Virus record (IMG/VR): IMGVR_UViG_3300027739_000001
Coordinates: 1-39,332 of that record
Length of the DNA stretch: 39,332 bases
Source of the DNA: a virus
Strand: one strand, 5' to 3'
In this document: positions 20,856 through 28,369 of the stretch, piece by piece
Position numbering within the stretch: the stretch's first letter is position 1
How the letters are laid out: every line of letters starts with the position of its first letter
Notes under the pieces: generated by a model
Told to the model about the DNA's origin: nothing
Databases searched by the model: none
Seen by the model: the letters and a program-made list of their open reading frames with translations, nothing else
Position numbers and translations under genes: made by a program

Positions 20856-22115
20856 ATGGATAAAGAAACTCTTAAAAAACTTGTTGACGATCACGCATCT
20901 ACCGTATCTCGGTTCAATACTCAAAAAGCATACTTCAACGGTACACACGTGGCAATCAATCAACCTGCTCCTAAATCATCACCTGATAACAGGGTATCGG
21001 TTCCTTTTGCCCGTAGAGCCGTGGCCATGATCAAGGGTTACATGAGCAAGCCCGGGTCAATCAAGTACACCGGGGATTTTTACGAGAACACCTTAAAAGA
21101 GATCTATGAATACAATGACGAACAATTAACCACGTCAAATGAGTTGGAAGATGCTTTGATTTATGGTCGGTGCTTTGAACTCCATTGGATGGGTGAAAAT
21201 GGAATGAAGAACTTTTACCCAATCCCGGCGAGTCAATCAATCCCAATTTACAATAGCGAATTGAGACCTAAACTAATCGGCTTCATTTGGGTTAGAACTG
21301 TGGACGGTGTACAGACTGCCACTGTCTACGATGACACGTATTATCAGGTATGGACTTTTGATAAGGACTGGACACAAGGTGATGAACTACCCCACGGATA
21401 CGGTAAAGTGCCTGTCAATATCGGTATGATTGACCGAGATGGAAGAAACTTTTTTGACCATGTTCTCGGTCTAATTGACCTTTATGACAAACTAATATCA
21501 GAGGATCTCGGGAACGAATTGCAACGCCATTCAAATGCCATCCTAGCCATGGCTGAAAGACTTGACACCGAGACCGCCGATGATAATGGGCGTACAATGG
21601 TTGAAAGAATGAAAGAACTAGGTTTGATTGACGGCTTAGGCGATGGGGATGTAAAGTCAAAACTTGCTTATATTACCAAAGATCAACCTAGTGACTTTAT
21701 ATCATTCTCAGCTCAAACGATTGAGCGTCTAATTTATGAGATGCTAATGATCGTCAATCCAAATGACGATACCTTTGCCGGATCTTCCGGTATCGCTCAA
21801 GCCTGGAAAACATTTGGAATGGAGCTTGCGTGTTCATCCATTGAAGCGTACTTTCTCCGGTTCCTTTACAACCGTATCTACATGATTGGTGGAATATCTG
21901 AGAGTGTAGGAGATGACACTGAAGGAACAACCGAAGTGCAAATATCAATGAGTCGGAATACTCCGGTAAACCTAGTCGAGCTTGCAGATATTGCATCTAA
22001 GCTAAAGGGACTGATAAGCGATGATTCCTTGATCGGTCTTTTCCCGGTCGAGGTTGTAGCAGATAAAGAACAAGAGCTTGAGAGACTTGGATCCGGGATG
22101 GAGCTTGAGGGATGA
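20856..22115 (+). CDS. Portal protein (SPP1 Gp6-like)
   Basis: 419 residues. The pattern of an SPP1-type portal is visible: an N-terminal clip/wing region (NRVSVPFARRAVAMIKGYMSKPG), the YGRCFELHWMGENG strand, a central GYGKVPVN and a later crown helix region (ERLIYEMLMIVNPNDDTFAGSSGIAQAW). The dodecameric portal forms the DNA channel at one capsid vertex and docks the terminase. No ribosome-binding site lies before the ATG, unlike neighbours. The end overlaps the MuF gene by an ATGA overlap. Confidence 0.85.
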   Translation: MDKETLKKLVDDHASTVSRFNTQKAYFNGTHVAINQPAPKSSPDNRVSVPFARRAVAMIKGYMSKPGSIKYTGDFYENTLKEIYEYNDEQLTTSNELEDALIYGRCFELHWMGENGMKNFYPIPASQSIPIYNSELRPKLIGFIWVRTVDGVQTATVYDDTYYQVWTFDKDWTQGDELPHGYGKVPVNIGMIDRDGRNFFDHVLGLIDLYDKLISEDLGNELQRHSNAILAMAERLDTETADDNGRTMVERMKELGLIDGLGDGDVKSKLAYITKDQPSDFISFSAQTIERLIYEMLMIVNPNDDTFAGSSGIAQAWKTFGMELACSSIEAYFLRFLYNRIYMIGGISESVGDDTEGTTEVQISMSRNTPVNLVELADIASKLKGLISDDSLIGLFPVEVVADKEQELERLGSGMELEG

Positions 22116-23860
22116 CCTTTGAGCAGTACCTAGCCGGGGGAAGAAAAGCTGCCGATAGGGATTTAATCAGCGTTGAAAAAGAACTTCAAGCCATGTACAT
22201 TGACGCCTATAAACAAGCATCGAGTGACCTTGAAAAGTTTTTAGCTAAAGGCTTTTCACCTGAGGAAGTCCGAAAGTATGGCAGATTAACTCAGCTTATC
22301 GAAGGGATAAAAAAGGAATACAAAAAGCTATCAGGTAAAGCACTTGATACAACCTTGACCGCTGGAGCTGATACATTTATCGAGTCCTTTAAGTACCTTG
22401 AGTTTGCCCTAGATGCCACTGAGGGAGTAGCCGTAGGTTTTGGAATGCCCCCTGTGGACGTGGTTAGACTCTCAGTCAACTCAGACCATGCCGGGCTATC
22501 GGTAGAAGAAATATACGGGAAAAATGTTATCTCTGAGTTTAGTAAGATCCAGGGAACTATTACCCGGGGTATTATCCAAGGCCAAGGATATAAAAAGATG
22601 GCAGGATTACTCAAGGATGATTTCGCCGGAGGATATAAAAACGCTCTACGGGTGATTAGAACAGAGAACACTAGGCTATGGACTGAAGGACAGCTTGAGT
22701 CAATCGCCTACGGTGAGGATCTCGGGATCAAGTTTCGTACTCGGTGGATTGCTTCACTTGACCAAAGGACAAGGGAATCACACGCAATGCTTGACGGTGA
22801 ATACGCCGATGAGAATGGATTATTCTGGATTGGTAGTGACTCAGCTAAAGGGCCGGGGTTATTCGGTATCGCCTCCGAGGATATAAACTGCTTCCCTGGT
22901 CACATGATCCCGGTAGCAGTTGATATTGAAAAACTTTACAAAAGAGAATATTCGGGAAACTTAATCGGGATTAAAACATCCTTCGGCAGTTATTTTGAAG
23001 TTACGGTTAATCACCCTATACTTACCGACAAAGGATGGGTTCCCTCTGGCATCCTTAATAAAGGAAGCAATATAATCTCCATGAGCCTGGGTAAGAAACC
23101 TGGAATAGGTTGCAAGATAAAGAACGGTCCATCCACGTTCGCAGAGGTATATAATCTTTCTTCTATCAAAAGCTCTATCCATAATGTTCATGGAACCGTT
23201 ATACAATTCCACGGCGATGGGTCCAATGGAGAAGTCGAGATTAAAACGGTCGATAGGTGTCTGCCTGTCAAGAACAATTCCAGCATTCTTCACAAATTGA
23301 AACAGTTCATCTTCACCGCTCCCAACATATTGCATAGTTTTTTTTCTAGTAATAGCCCTAGCAACAAGTTCATCCTTTTCTCTGGTCATCCCTCTAACAG
23401 CATCATGCGCAGCCTTAGAAAGAGCTTGTCTTTCCTCGGGAGTAGATTTGGCCATCCTAGCGAACATCCCCTCGCTTCTATTCCTTTGAGTAATTCCATT
23501 ATTTCTCAAGATTCTAACAATAACAGATCTACTGACATTAAATCTGGAAGCAATAGACTTAACGGACTCCCCATCGGTGTATTCTTTGATGAAGTGGTCG
23601 ATATTCAAATCAAACCCTATTCTGGACATGTGTACAACCTCCAAACCTCAAGCGGTATGTATGGATTATATAACAACAATGGCATTGTGTCAATTACTCA
23701 TAACTGCCGTTGTGCAATCACTCAAGAGGTTGAAGGGTTCCCGGCTGAGGAACGTAGGATCAAGGGTGAAGGTGTGGTCAAGTATACCAATTTCACCGAT
23801 TGGGCTGAATCTAAAGGGTGGACACCCGAGAAAGGCTGGCCGAAAGTTGAAAAAGTTTGA
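22112..23860 (+). CDS. MuF-like head morphogenesis protein containing an intein
   Basis: 582 residues in one open frame. Residues 1-259 and 532-582 make a SPP1 gp7/MuF-like minor head protein: RVIRTENTRLWTEGQ, then TRWIASLDQRTRESHAMLDGE, then the joined EDIN/CRCAITQEV, a conserved C-terminal motif. Residues 260-531 interrupt this motif exactly before its Cys and have intein features (separate entry). The spliced protein would have 310 residues. MuF proteins bind the portal and enter the procapsid. The start overlaps the portal stop. The middle of the frame (about 23080-23600) encodes Ser/Asn-rich sequence because its antisense strand carries another gene. Confidence 0.88.
   Translation: MTFEQYLAGGRKAADRDLISVEKELQAMYIDAYKQASSDLEKFLAKGFSPEEVRKYGRLTQLIEGIKKEYKKLSGKALDTTLTAGADTFIESFKYLEFALDATEGVAVGFGMPPVDVVRLSVNSDHAGLSVEEIYGKNVISEFSKIQGTITRGIIQGQGYKKMAGLLKDDFAGGYKNALRVIRTENTRLWTEGQLESIAYGEDLGIKFRTRWIASLDQRTRESHAMLDGEYADENGLFWIGSDSAKGPGLFGIASEDINCFPGHMIPVAVDIEKLYKREYSGNLIGIKTSFGSYFEVTVNHPILTDKGWVPSGILNKGSNIISMSLGKKPGIGCKIKNGPSTFAEVYNLSSIKSSIHNVHGTVIQFHGDGSNGEVEIKTVDRCLPVKNNSSILHKLKQFIFTAPNILHSFFSSNSPSNKFILFSGHPSNSIMRSLRKSLSFLGSRFGHPSEHPLASIPLSNSIISQDSNNNRSTDIKSGSNRLNGLPIGVFFDEVVDIQIKPYSGHVYNLQTSSGMYGLYNNNGIVSITHNCRCAITQEVEGFPAEERRIKGEGVVKYTNFTDWAESKGWTPEKGWPKVEKV
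22889..23704 (+). mobile_element. Intein in the MuF gene
   Basis: 272 residues starting at Cys260 (CFPGHM, block A) after extein Asn259. Block B is TVNHPIL (about 38-44 of the intein) in GSYFEVTVNHPILTDKGWV. Block F-like is GHVYNLQTSSG, and block G ends SITHN before extein Cys532 (His-Asn-Cys). All residues for standard splicing are present. There is no LAGLIDADG or HNH domain in the sense frame; the linker between the splicing halves is the complement of an antisense gene. Insertion at the conserved NC of MuF is a functionally critical site, as is usual for inteins. Confidence 0.88.
22961..23629 (-). CDS. Homing-endonuclease-like gene antisense to the intein
   Basis: 222 residues from ATG 23629, which has GGAGG eight bases upstream. 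A helix-turn-helix lies at about 21-46 (ESVKSIASRFNVSRSVIVRIL), followed by a charged linker. A Vsr-like/EDxHD-type nuclease domain follows: GEDELF (Glu106, Glu108), RFNLDFSIGPIAVEL (Asp132, Glu141), then YLCERGWTVLYL. The usual His of the motif is not evident. This nuclease class is known beside split inteins. It is the only leftward gene inside the rightward structural operon and lies wholly within the intein. I infer that it cuts intein-less MuF alleles to spread the intein. Confidence 0.8.
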   Translation of the reverse strand: MSRIGFDLNIDHFIKEYTDGESVKSIASRFNVSRSVIVRILRNNGITQRNRSEGMFARMAKSTPEERQALSKAAHDAVRGMTREKDELVARAITRKKTMQYVGSGEDELFQFVKNAGIVLDRQTPIDRFNLDFSIGPIAVELYNGSMNIMDRAFDRRKIIYLCERGWTVLYLATYSRFLTQAHGDYIASFIKDARGNPSFVGKYRVINRNFKITAEGCFNPD

Positions 23861-23885
23861 CATAATAGTAAAAATCATATATACT
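23857..23885 (+). promoter_or_regulatory. Promoter for GIY-YIG gene
   Basis: TTGACA (23857-23862) overlapping the MuF stop, 17-bp spacer, TATACT (23880-23885). Transcription would start about 23892, at the first base of a leader with predicted pairing. Confidence 0.75.
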
Positions 23886-23890
23886 AATTT

Positions 23891-23968
23891 TAGTGACTAG
23901 AAGGCATTCGAAAAGCGACTATCCATCGCCTGTCACTAACTTATGGATACCATCGGGAGGTGGCTCAA
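23891..23968 (+). promoter_or_regulatory. Structured leader with possible pseudoknot
   Basis: TAGTGAC (23891-23897) pairs with GTCACTA (23932-23938). Inside, GCGA/TCGC (23915-23918, 23926-23929) closes a loop whose TATCCAT (23920-23926) is complementary to ATGGATA (23943-23949), just before GGGAGG of the next gene. This is an H-type pseudoknot layout that could control translation. Confidence 0.5.
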
Positions 23969-24205
23969 ATGAAAACAGCAATAATCTATATGTATACTTC
24001 TCCAAGCGGAAAATCTTATATCGGACAAACGTGGAACGAAGAACGAAGGAAAAAAGAGCATAATAAACATTATTCATCTACAATATTTCACTCTATAAAT
24101 GACGCCACTATCTTCTATTCAATCAATAGAAATCAGATAAGAGAGAATATTGTTAATTGTAAAAAGTTAAAAAGAGACTTGCAATTTTCTTATCTAAAAA
24201 AATAA
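23969..24205 (+). CDS. GIY-YIG family protein, short, free-standing
   Basis: 78 residues from ATG 23969 behind GGGAGG. The N-terminus KTAIIYMYTSPSGKSYIGQTWNEERRKKEH matches the GIY-YIG nuclease core (Y...G...YIG, then the conserved Arg). The rest is short and basic, and a C-terminal DNA-binding domain is missing. It may be a minimal or decaying homing endonuclease. Both flanking genes are intact, so it is free-standing and not in an intron. It has its own promoter and structured leader, and lies immediately after the intein-bearing gene. Confidence 0.7.
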   Translation: MKTAIIYMYTSPSGKSYIGQTWNEERRKKEHNKHYSSTIFHSINDATIFYSINRNQIRENIVNCKKLKRDLQFSYLKK

Positions 24206-24215
24206 TAACCAAGTC

Positions 24216-24244
24216 TTGACAACTGGTACAACATAATATATTCT
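24216..24244 (+). promoter_or_regulatory. Promoter for scaffold and capsid genes
   Basis: TTGACA (24216-24221), 17-bp spacer, TATTCT (24239-24244), 45 bases before the scaffold ATG at 24289, which has AAGGAG. It would raise transcription of the two most abundant head proteins. Confidence 0.7.
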
Positions 24245-24288
24245 AGAATTACTATATAGGTTTTTGACTTGTATGGTAAGGAGAGTAT

Positions 24289-24918
24289 ATGAGTTTGGAA
24301 CTGTACACGGATAAACTTCCAGCAGAATTGCAAGAGGCATATAAAGCGGATATCGCTAAAGCCGTAATTGTATCAGATAGGGATCAGGCTAGAAAGCTTA
24401 TTGCTGAAAACCAGAACCTACAAGCGGAGTTTCAGGCTTCTTTGAGTCGGAAACATGAAGAGTCCTTACAACGGTTTCATACCGAGAAGCTACCTGAGAT
24501 TATCGAAGCAGAGATTAGAAAGAGGTCTACAAAAGATCCTACTACTCTCGAAATAGAAAAGCTTAGAGCTGAAATCGAAGCAGAAAAAAGAAATGGTTTA
24601 TTGAAAGAAAGAAAGAGTCAAGCTATTTCCGAGTTTGCAAAACTAGGAATGAGTCCTGATCTTTCTGATTTTGTTATAGATGCGGATGAAACCGTATTTA
24701 TTGACAGGATGAATAAGCTTACAAGCAGTTTAACTGCATGGAAGGATGCTGAGATTAAAAAGGCTGGTATAAGTGCATTTGGTCAGAAAACACCTACCGC
24801 TGGTCAAGTTGGAAATATTGATTTCTCGAAAATGACAGTAACAGATGTAATGGCTTATGCTGGGCAGTCAATTGAAAACAAGAACGCTGTCAATCAATGG
24901 CAACGATCTAAAAAATAA
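24289..24918 (+). CDS. Capsid scaffold protein
   Basis: 209 residues, strongly helical and charged, with a central coiled coil (RKHEESLQRFHTEKLPEIIEAEIRKR and LEIEKLRAEIEAEKRN regions). A C-terminal part with small and basic residues ends WQRSKK. Size, composition (DUF4355-like) and position directly before the capsid gene identify it as the internal scaffold that directs shell assembly. The basic C-terminus would bind capsid subunits. No protease domain was seen. Confidence 0.8.
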   Translation: MSLELYTDKLPAELQEAYKADIAKAVIVSDRDQARKLIAENQNLQAEFQASLSRKHEESLQRFHTEKLPEIIEAEIRKRSTKDPTTLEIEKLRAEIEAEKRNGLLKERKSQAISEFAKLGMSPDLSDFVIDADETVFIDRMNKLTSSLTAWKDAEIKKAGISAFGQKTPTAGQVGNIDFSKMTVTDVMAYAGQSIENKNAVNQWQRSKK

Positions 24919-24930
24919 GGAGTCATCAAA

Positions 24931-25938
24931 ATGGCCGAAACTCGTATCGCAAACGTAATTGTTCCTTCAGTGTTCACAGGGTATGCCCTTGAACCTTCTA
25001 TCTATAAATCTAGATTCTGGCGTTCCGGTGTTATCACCGAGAATCCAGCAATCTCCGCTCTCTTGGCTGGTGGTGGTACTACCTTCAACCTTCCTTTCTG
25101 GAAAGATACCGTTGGAACATCCGGTGATATTCCTTCCGAAACTGTGGCCACAACTGTAAACAATGCCACAAGCGGAAAACAAGTCGCAAGACGTCAGCTC
25201 CGGGAAAAAGCATGGGGTGCAAATGATATCTCTGCTATTTTCGCAGGTGAAGATCCCATGGGAGCATTGGCCGCTCGAGTGTCCGATTATTGGGCGCAAG
25301 CTTACGACCTCAACTCTATCGCTACTCTCCGTGGCGTGATCGCTGATAATATCGCCAACGATGCTTCTAGCCTTGTGAACGATATCTCCGGTGGTGCAGG
25401 TGCAGCCGCTATCATCTCTAATTCTGCCGTGATCGATGCTCAGGGTAAACTTGGAGAGAATGGAACCGTGGCAGCCAATGACCTGAATAACGGTGGTTTC
25501 GCCGCTATCTTGGTTCACCCTGCTACTTATCAGGTTCTTCGGAAAGCCGATTTGATCGACTTTGTGAAGCTCTCTGAGCAAGAACTCCCCGTGGAGACTT
25601 ACATGGGAATGCGAGTGATTGTAAACCGGAATGCTTATGTCAACGGTGCAATCTATGACTCTTATATTCTGAAACAGGGCGCACTTCAGTTCGGTCAGTC
25701 TAACGTAGGTTATGAACCAACTGAATTGTATCGTAACCCAGGAGTTGGTTTCGGTATCGACTCTCTGTACACCCGCCGGGTATTTGCAATGCACCCTCTC
25801 GGAACTGAATGGACTGAGAACACTGTGACCGATGGTATCAGCCCTTCCGATGCTAACTTGGTACTTGCTGCCAACTGGAACCGGACCTTTGAGACTGAGA
25901 ACATGGGTATCGTGGTAGTCCGTCACAAGATCGCCTAA
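24931..25938 (+). CDS. Major capsid protein
   Basis: 335 residues, HK97-fold coat-protein type. Typical pieces are the N-terminal arm leading to SRFWRSGVI, the LPFWKDTVGTSGDIPSE strand, the KQVARRQLREKAWGANDI segment and the P-loop-like stretch GFAAILVHPATYQVLRKADLIDF. The end region is NRTFETENMGIVVVRHKIA. Codon choice is biased to C/G-ending codons compared with neighbours, as expected of a highly expressed gene; that bias also opens a long false ORF on the other strand. GGAG precedes the ATG. A terminator-like hairpin follows. Confidence 0.88.
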   Translation: MAETRIANVIVPSVFTGYALEPSIYKSRFWRSGVITENPAISALLAGGGTTFNLPFWKDTVGTSGDIPSETVATTVNNATSGKQVARRQLREKAWGANDISAIFAGEDPMGALAARVSDYWAQAYDLNSIATLRGVIADNIANDASSLVNDISGGAGAAAIISNSAVIDAQGKLGENGTVAANDLNNGGFAAILVHPATYQVLRKADLIDFVKLSEQELPVETYMGMRVIVNRNAYVNGAIYDSYILKQGALQFGQSNVGYEPTELYRNPGVGFGIDSLYTRRVFAMHPLGTEWTENTVTDGISPSDANLVLAANWNRTFETENMGIVVVRHKIA

Positions 25939-25944
25939 ATAATA

Positions 25945-25972
25945 ACCCCGGTTTAATCGCCGGGGTCTTTTT
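25945..25972 (+). terminator. Terminator-like hairpin after capsid gene
   Basis: ACCCCGG (25945-25951), 8-base loop, CCGGGGT (25960-25966), then CTTTTT. It probably reduces read-through so that capsid mRNA exceeds downstream mRNA. Confidence 0.75.
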
Positions 25973-25985
25973 ACAGGAGTAAAAA

Positions 25986-26378
25986 ATGCCAAGCAGAACA
26001 AGAGCCGGGGATGTAACCCCAAATCAGCAATTGAACGAATTAAACCAGTATTCTCCATTTATCCTCAGGTTTCCCGTTACCGTGGATAGTAGTACCGCTA
26101 AGGTCGCCTTTATCGCTCCATTTCCTATGCAGATTTTGGACGTGATGGTACTTGCTCAGGCTACTTCCGGTGGTGGTACAATCACTCCACGAAAGGGAGC
26201 CGATGCGATGTGTACCGCTATTGCGTGTGCTACTGACGGAGCCATGGCAAGGATGTCTGCCGGGGCCGTGGTAGCTAATGCCGCACGTTTAATCCTTGCA
26301 AAAGGTGACACCGTGAACATCATAGCCGCCGGGGCAGCCGACAGGGGAATCGTAACTTTCTTGGGTGTTAGGGTATGA
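25986..26378 (+). CDS. Putative capsid decoration or head protein
   Basis: 130 residues, rich in Ala, Gly and Val, with beta-type segments (FILRFPVTVDSSTAKVAFIAPF, QILDVMVLAQATSGGGTIT, LAKGDTVNIIAAGAADRGIVTF). Position right after the capsid gene and the compact beta composition suit a decoration or stabilisation protein on the shell. No specific family is recognised. CAGGAG precedes the ATG and the stop overlaps the next start (ATGA). Confidence 0.55.
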   Translation: MPSRTRAGDVTPNQQLNELNQYSPFILRFPVTVDSSTAKVAFIAPFPMQILDVMVLAQATSGGGTITPRKGADAMCTAIACATDGAMARMSAGAVVANAARLILAKGDTVNIIAAGAADRGIVTFLGVRV

Positions 26379-26527
26379 ACATCTTAACCGAGATACCGTT
26401 AAGACCAAAACAGACTAATGCCACTCGACAAGAGGTCTTAGACTTGCAAGACAGGGTTGAAACTTTGGAAAGAATTGTACAGGAATTGTTGACCGATAAG
26501 AAACGGAAAGCAGTTAAGACAGAATAA
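26375..26527 (+). CDS. Small coiled-coil protein (50 aa)
   Basis: The product begins MNILTEIPLRPKQTNATRQE and continues with a heptad segment (VLDLQDRVETLERIVQELL), then a Lys-rich end. Its ATG overlaps the previous stop and a terminator follows its own stop, so it fills the space exactly. Possible head-protein linker; function unknown. Confidence 0.65.
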   Translation: MNILTEIPLRPKQTNATRQEVLDLQDRVETLERIVQELLTDKKRKAVKTE

Positions 26528-26532
26528 TAAAG

Positions 26533-26556
26533 CCCGGATTAATCTCCGGGTTTTTT
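26533..26556 (+). terminator. Terminator-like hairpin
   Basis: CCCGGA-TTAATC-TCCGGG stem (6 bp) followed by six T, just before the ribosome-binding site of the next gene. A second step-down point after the capsid gene. Confidence 0.75.
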
Positions 26557-26566
26557 GGAGTTAAAA

Positions 26567-27316
26567 ATGGGAAGCATAGCAGATAAGCATATTGAACCAG
26601 ATGGAGCTTTGAGAGTACAATTACAAGACAATCAAGCCGAATTGGTTGGATTGAAAATCTGCCAATTTTTAAACTCTATCACACTAGCCTCTAACTCCAC
26701 GATTGATGCAAGGACTATAACATTAGTAGCAGGTCATAACGTAGTCGTTGGAAATACTGTTTGTCTAAGAGAAAACGGAAGGTTCTATCAAGCGGATGTT
26801 TTGATTGTTGCTACAAACGTTATCACACTTGATACTCCGCTTGACTATGCGTTTACAACTTCTGCGGCATGTTTCAGATCGCAAGACAACATGAACCTTA
26901 ATGGATCGGTTACACCTATAATTTTTAAGGTTAGTCCACCTGCTAATACTAAATGGGATATCTATGGATGTAGTTTCCACTTACTCTCAGGATCGGCGAT
27001 GGATGATTCAAAGTTTGGATCATTGACAGCCTTGACTAATGGTCTTGTGATACGGAAAAAAGATGGTGATTACAAGAATGTTTTTAACGTCAAATCTAAT
27101 GCAGATTTTGCATTTAGAGGCGATGAAATAGTTTATGCAGACAAGGCTCCTGCCGGTGTTTATGGCGTCACAGCTAAAAAAACATTTAGCATTAGACATG
27201 GGATTGTAATTAGACTTGACGCTGATAAAGGAGACGAGTTCCAAGTTATTATCCAAGACAATTTAACAGGACTAACAAGTATGAGAGCGGCCATTTGGGG
27301 CCATGTAGTGAGTTAG
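26567..27316 (+). CDS. Structural protein of unknown role
   Basis: 249 residues from ATG 26567 behind GGAGTTAAAA. It is beta-rich and repetitive in feel (TIDARTITLVAGHNVVVGNTVCLRENGRFYQADVLIV). The CRSQDNMNL and KWDIYGCSF segments contain its few Cys. No enzyme motif. The location between capsid and head-tail joining genes suggests a virion surface or neck component. Confidence 0.55.
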   Translation: MGSIADKHIEPDGALRVQLQDNQAELVGLKICQFLNSITLASNSTIDARTITLVAGHNVVVGNTVCLRENGRFYQADVLIVATNVITLDTPLDYAFTTSAACFRSQDNMNLNGSVTPIIFKVSPPANTKWDIYGCSFHLLSGSAMDDSKFGSLTALTNGLVIRKKDGDYKNVFNVKSNADFAFRGDEIVYADKAPAGVYGVTAKKTFSIRHGIVIRLDADKGDEFQVIIQDNLTGLTSMRAAIWGHVVS

Positions 27317-27324
27317 GGGGAAAA

Positions 27325-27690
27325 ATGGCAGCCAAGGTCGAAGATTTACTTATTGAACAAGGGGCAACCTTTAAAAAAACTATCACAGTCAAGGATGCTT
27401 TAGGTGTAGCCTTTGACCTAACAGGGTTTATTGCTAGAGGTCAAATAAGAATAGGGGCAACTAGTCCAACGGTAATTGCGGACTTTACATTTACATTCGT
27501 TGAACCAAGAACAACAGGTCAAATCATAATGGAACTACCTGCCACGGTGACAGAGTTAATGCCTACCACAGGAGAGAAGTATTCAAGTCTCACTAAGTAC
27601 CAATACGATGTCGAAATTGAGTCTAGTGGTGGAGTAGTTTATCGTCTTCTAAATGGTGGTGCAAATGTGTCACCTGAGCAAACAAAATGA
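27325..27690 (+). CDS. Virion protein, small beta domain
   Basis: 121 residues from ATG 27325 behind GGGGG; a start at 27295 would lie in the previous gene. LLIEQGATFKKTITVKDALGVAFDLTGF resembles the N-terminal beta sandwich found in BppU-like baseplate or fibre-linker proteins, with ARGQIRIGAT following. It may connect receptor-binding parts. The stop overlaps the next start. Confidence 0.5.
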   Translation: MAAKVEDLLIEQGATFKKTITVKDALGVAFDLTGFIARGQIRIGATSPTVIADFTFTFVEPRTTGQIIMELPATVTELMPTTGEKYSSLTKYQYDVEIESSGGVVYRLLNGGANVSPEQTK

Positions 27691-27932
27691 GCGATATAAA
27701 TGTAAGTATTCATGATGATAACTTTGAATTAAAGATCGAAGTGCCTGAGTATGAAGTAACCCTTGAGAGTGATGACTTAGATGTATCAATTCAGGGCGAT
27801 GATATTGAAATTGAAATTAATGACGATCAACTAGAAATCCAATTTTCAGACAATGGATTGACGGTTGAATTAATAGACTTTGAGGGCGGTGGCAGTTCAC
27901 CGTCATTATATTTTGGGAGGTACTTTTTATGA
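27687..27932 (+). CDS. Small acidic beta-repeat protein
   Basis: 81 residues, extremely acidic, built from alternating beta units: FELKIEVPEYEVTLESDDLDV, SIQGDDIEIEINDDQLEIQFSD. The alternation of hydrophobic and acidic residues suggests a short beta-solenoid or sheet. Ends GGGSSPSLYFGRYFL. No family recognised; probably structural, given its place and coupling (ATGA) to neighbours. Confidence 0.55.
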   Translation: MSDINVSIHDDNFELKIEVPEYEVTLESDDLDVSIQGDDIEIEINDDQLEIQFSDNGLTVELIDFEGGGSSPSLYFGRYFL

Positions 27933-28369
27933 GCATGTCTAATGTGTCAGAACAATCTCTTTTAGAGTTGTTATTTAATAATACAGCATGGGCGGACTTT
28001 GGTAGCGCTGGTGGATTACAGCCGTCAAGTGTTGCTGGTTCTCTTTATGTTGCACTACACACAGCGGATCCGGGGGAAGCCGGGACACAGGCCACCAATG
28101 AAGTGGCATACACTGGTTATGCCCGGGTAGGGGTGGTAAGGTCTGCTGGAGGATTTACCGTATCGGGTAACACAGTTTCCAATACGGCCACAGTGCAATT
28201 TGGTGAGTGTACCGCAGGAACATCGACAGCGACTCACTTCTCCGTAGGACTCGCCGGATCGGGAGCAACCGACATTTTGTACTCAGGAACTTTATCAGCC
28301 TCTCGGGCGATTAGTGCTGGTATCACCCCACTATTCAACCCAGGTGCATTACAGGGAACCGTAGACTAA
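27929..28369 (+). CDS. Phage virion protein of the YVALHTADPGEAG type
   Basis: 146 residues. SLYVALHTADPGEAGTQATNE, YTGYARVGVVRS, FTVSGNTVSNTATVQFGEC and ATHFSVGLAG with a final GALQG form a pattern that recurs in many phages. It is usually annotated as a tail-fibre-like or hypothetical virion protein. The domain is a small beta sandwich. Placed in a block of surface proteins between head and tail genes. Confidence 0.65.
   Translation: MSMSNVSEQSLLELLFNNTAWADFGSAGGLQPSSVAGSLYVALHTADPGEAGTQATNEVAYTGYARVGVVRSAGGFTVSGNTVSNTATVQFGECTAGTSTATHFSVGLAGSGATDILYSGTLSASRAISAGITPLFNPGALQGTVD

Noticed and set aside
23577-23900. 107-residue plus-strand ORF at the intein C-terminus
   Set aside because: It is in another frame over intein block F/G and the MuF end, with no ribosome-binding site; chance ORF.
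23891-24205. Group I intron containing the GIY-YIG gene
   Set aside because: Both flanking genes are complete with their own stop and start, and no coding sequence is split here.
24967-26058. 363-residue ORF antisense to the capsid gene
   Set aside because: It covers a highly expressed, codon-biased gene whose codon choice removes antisense stops. There is no ribosome-binding site and no domain pattern, and the product is Ser/Ile/Cys-rich nonsense.
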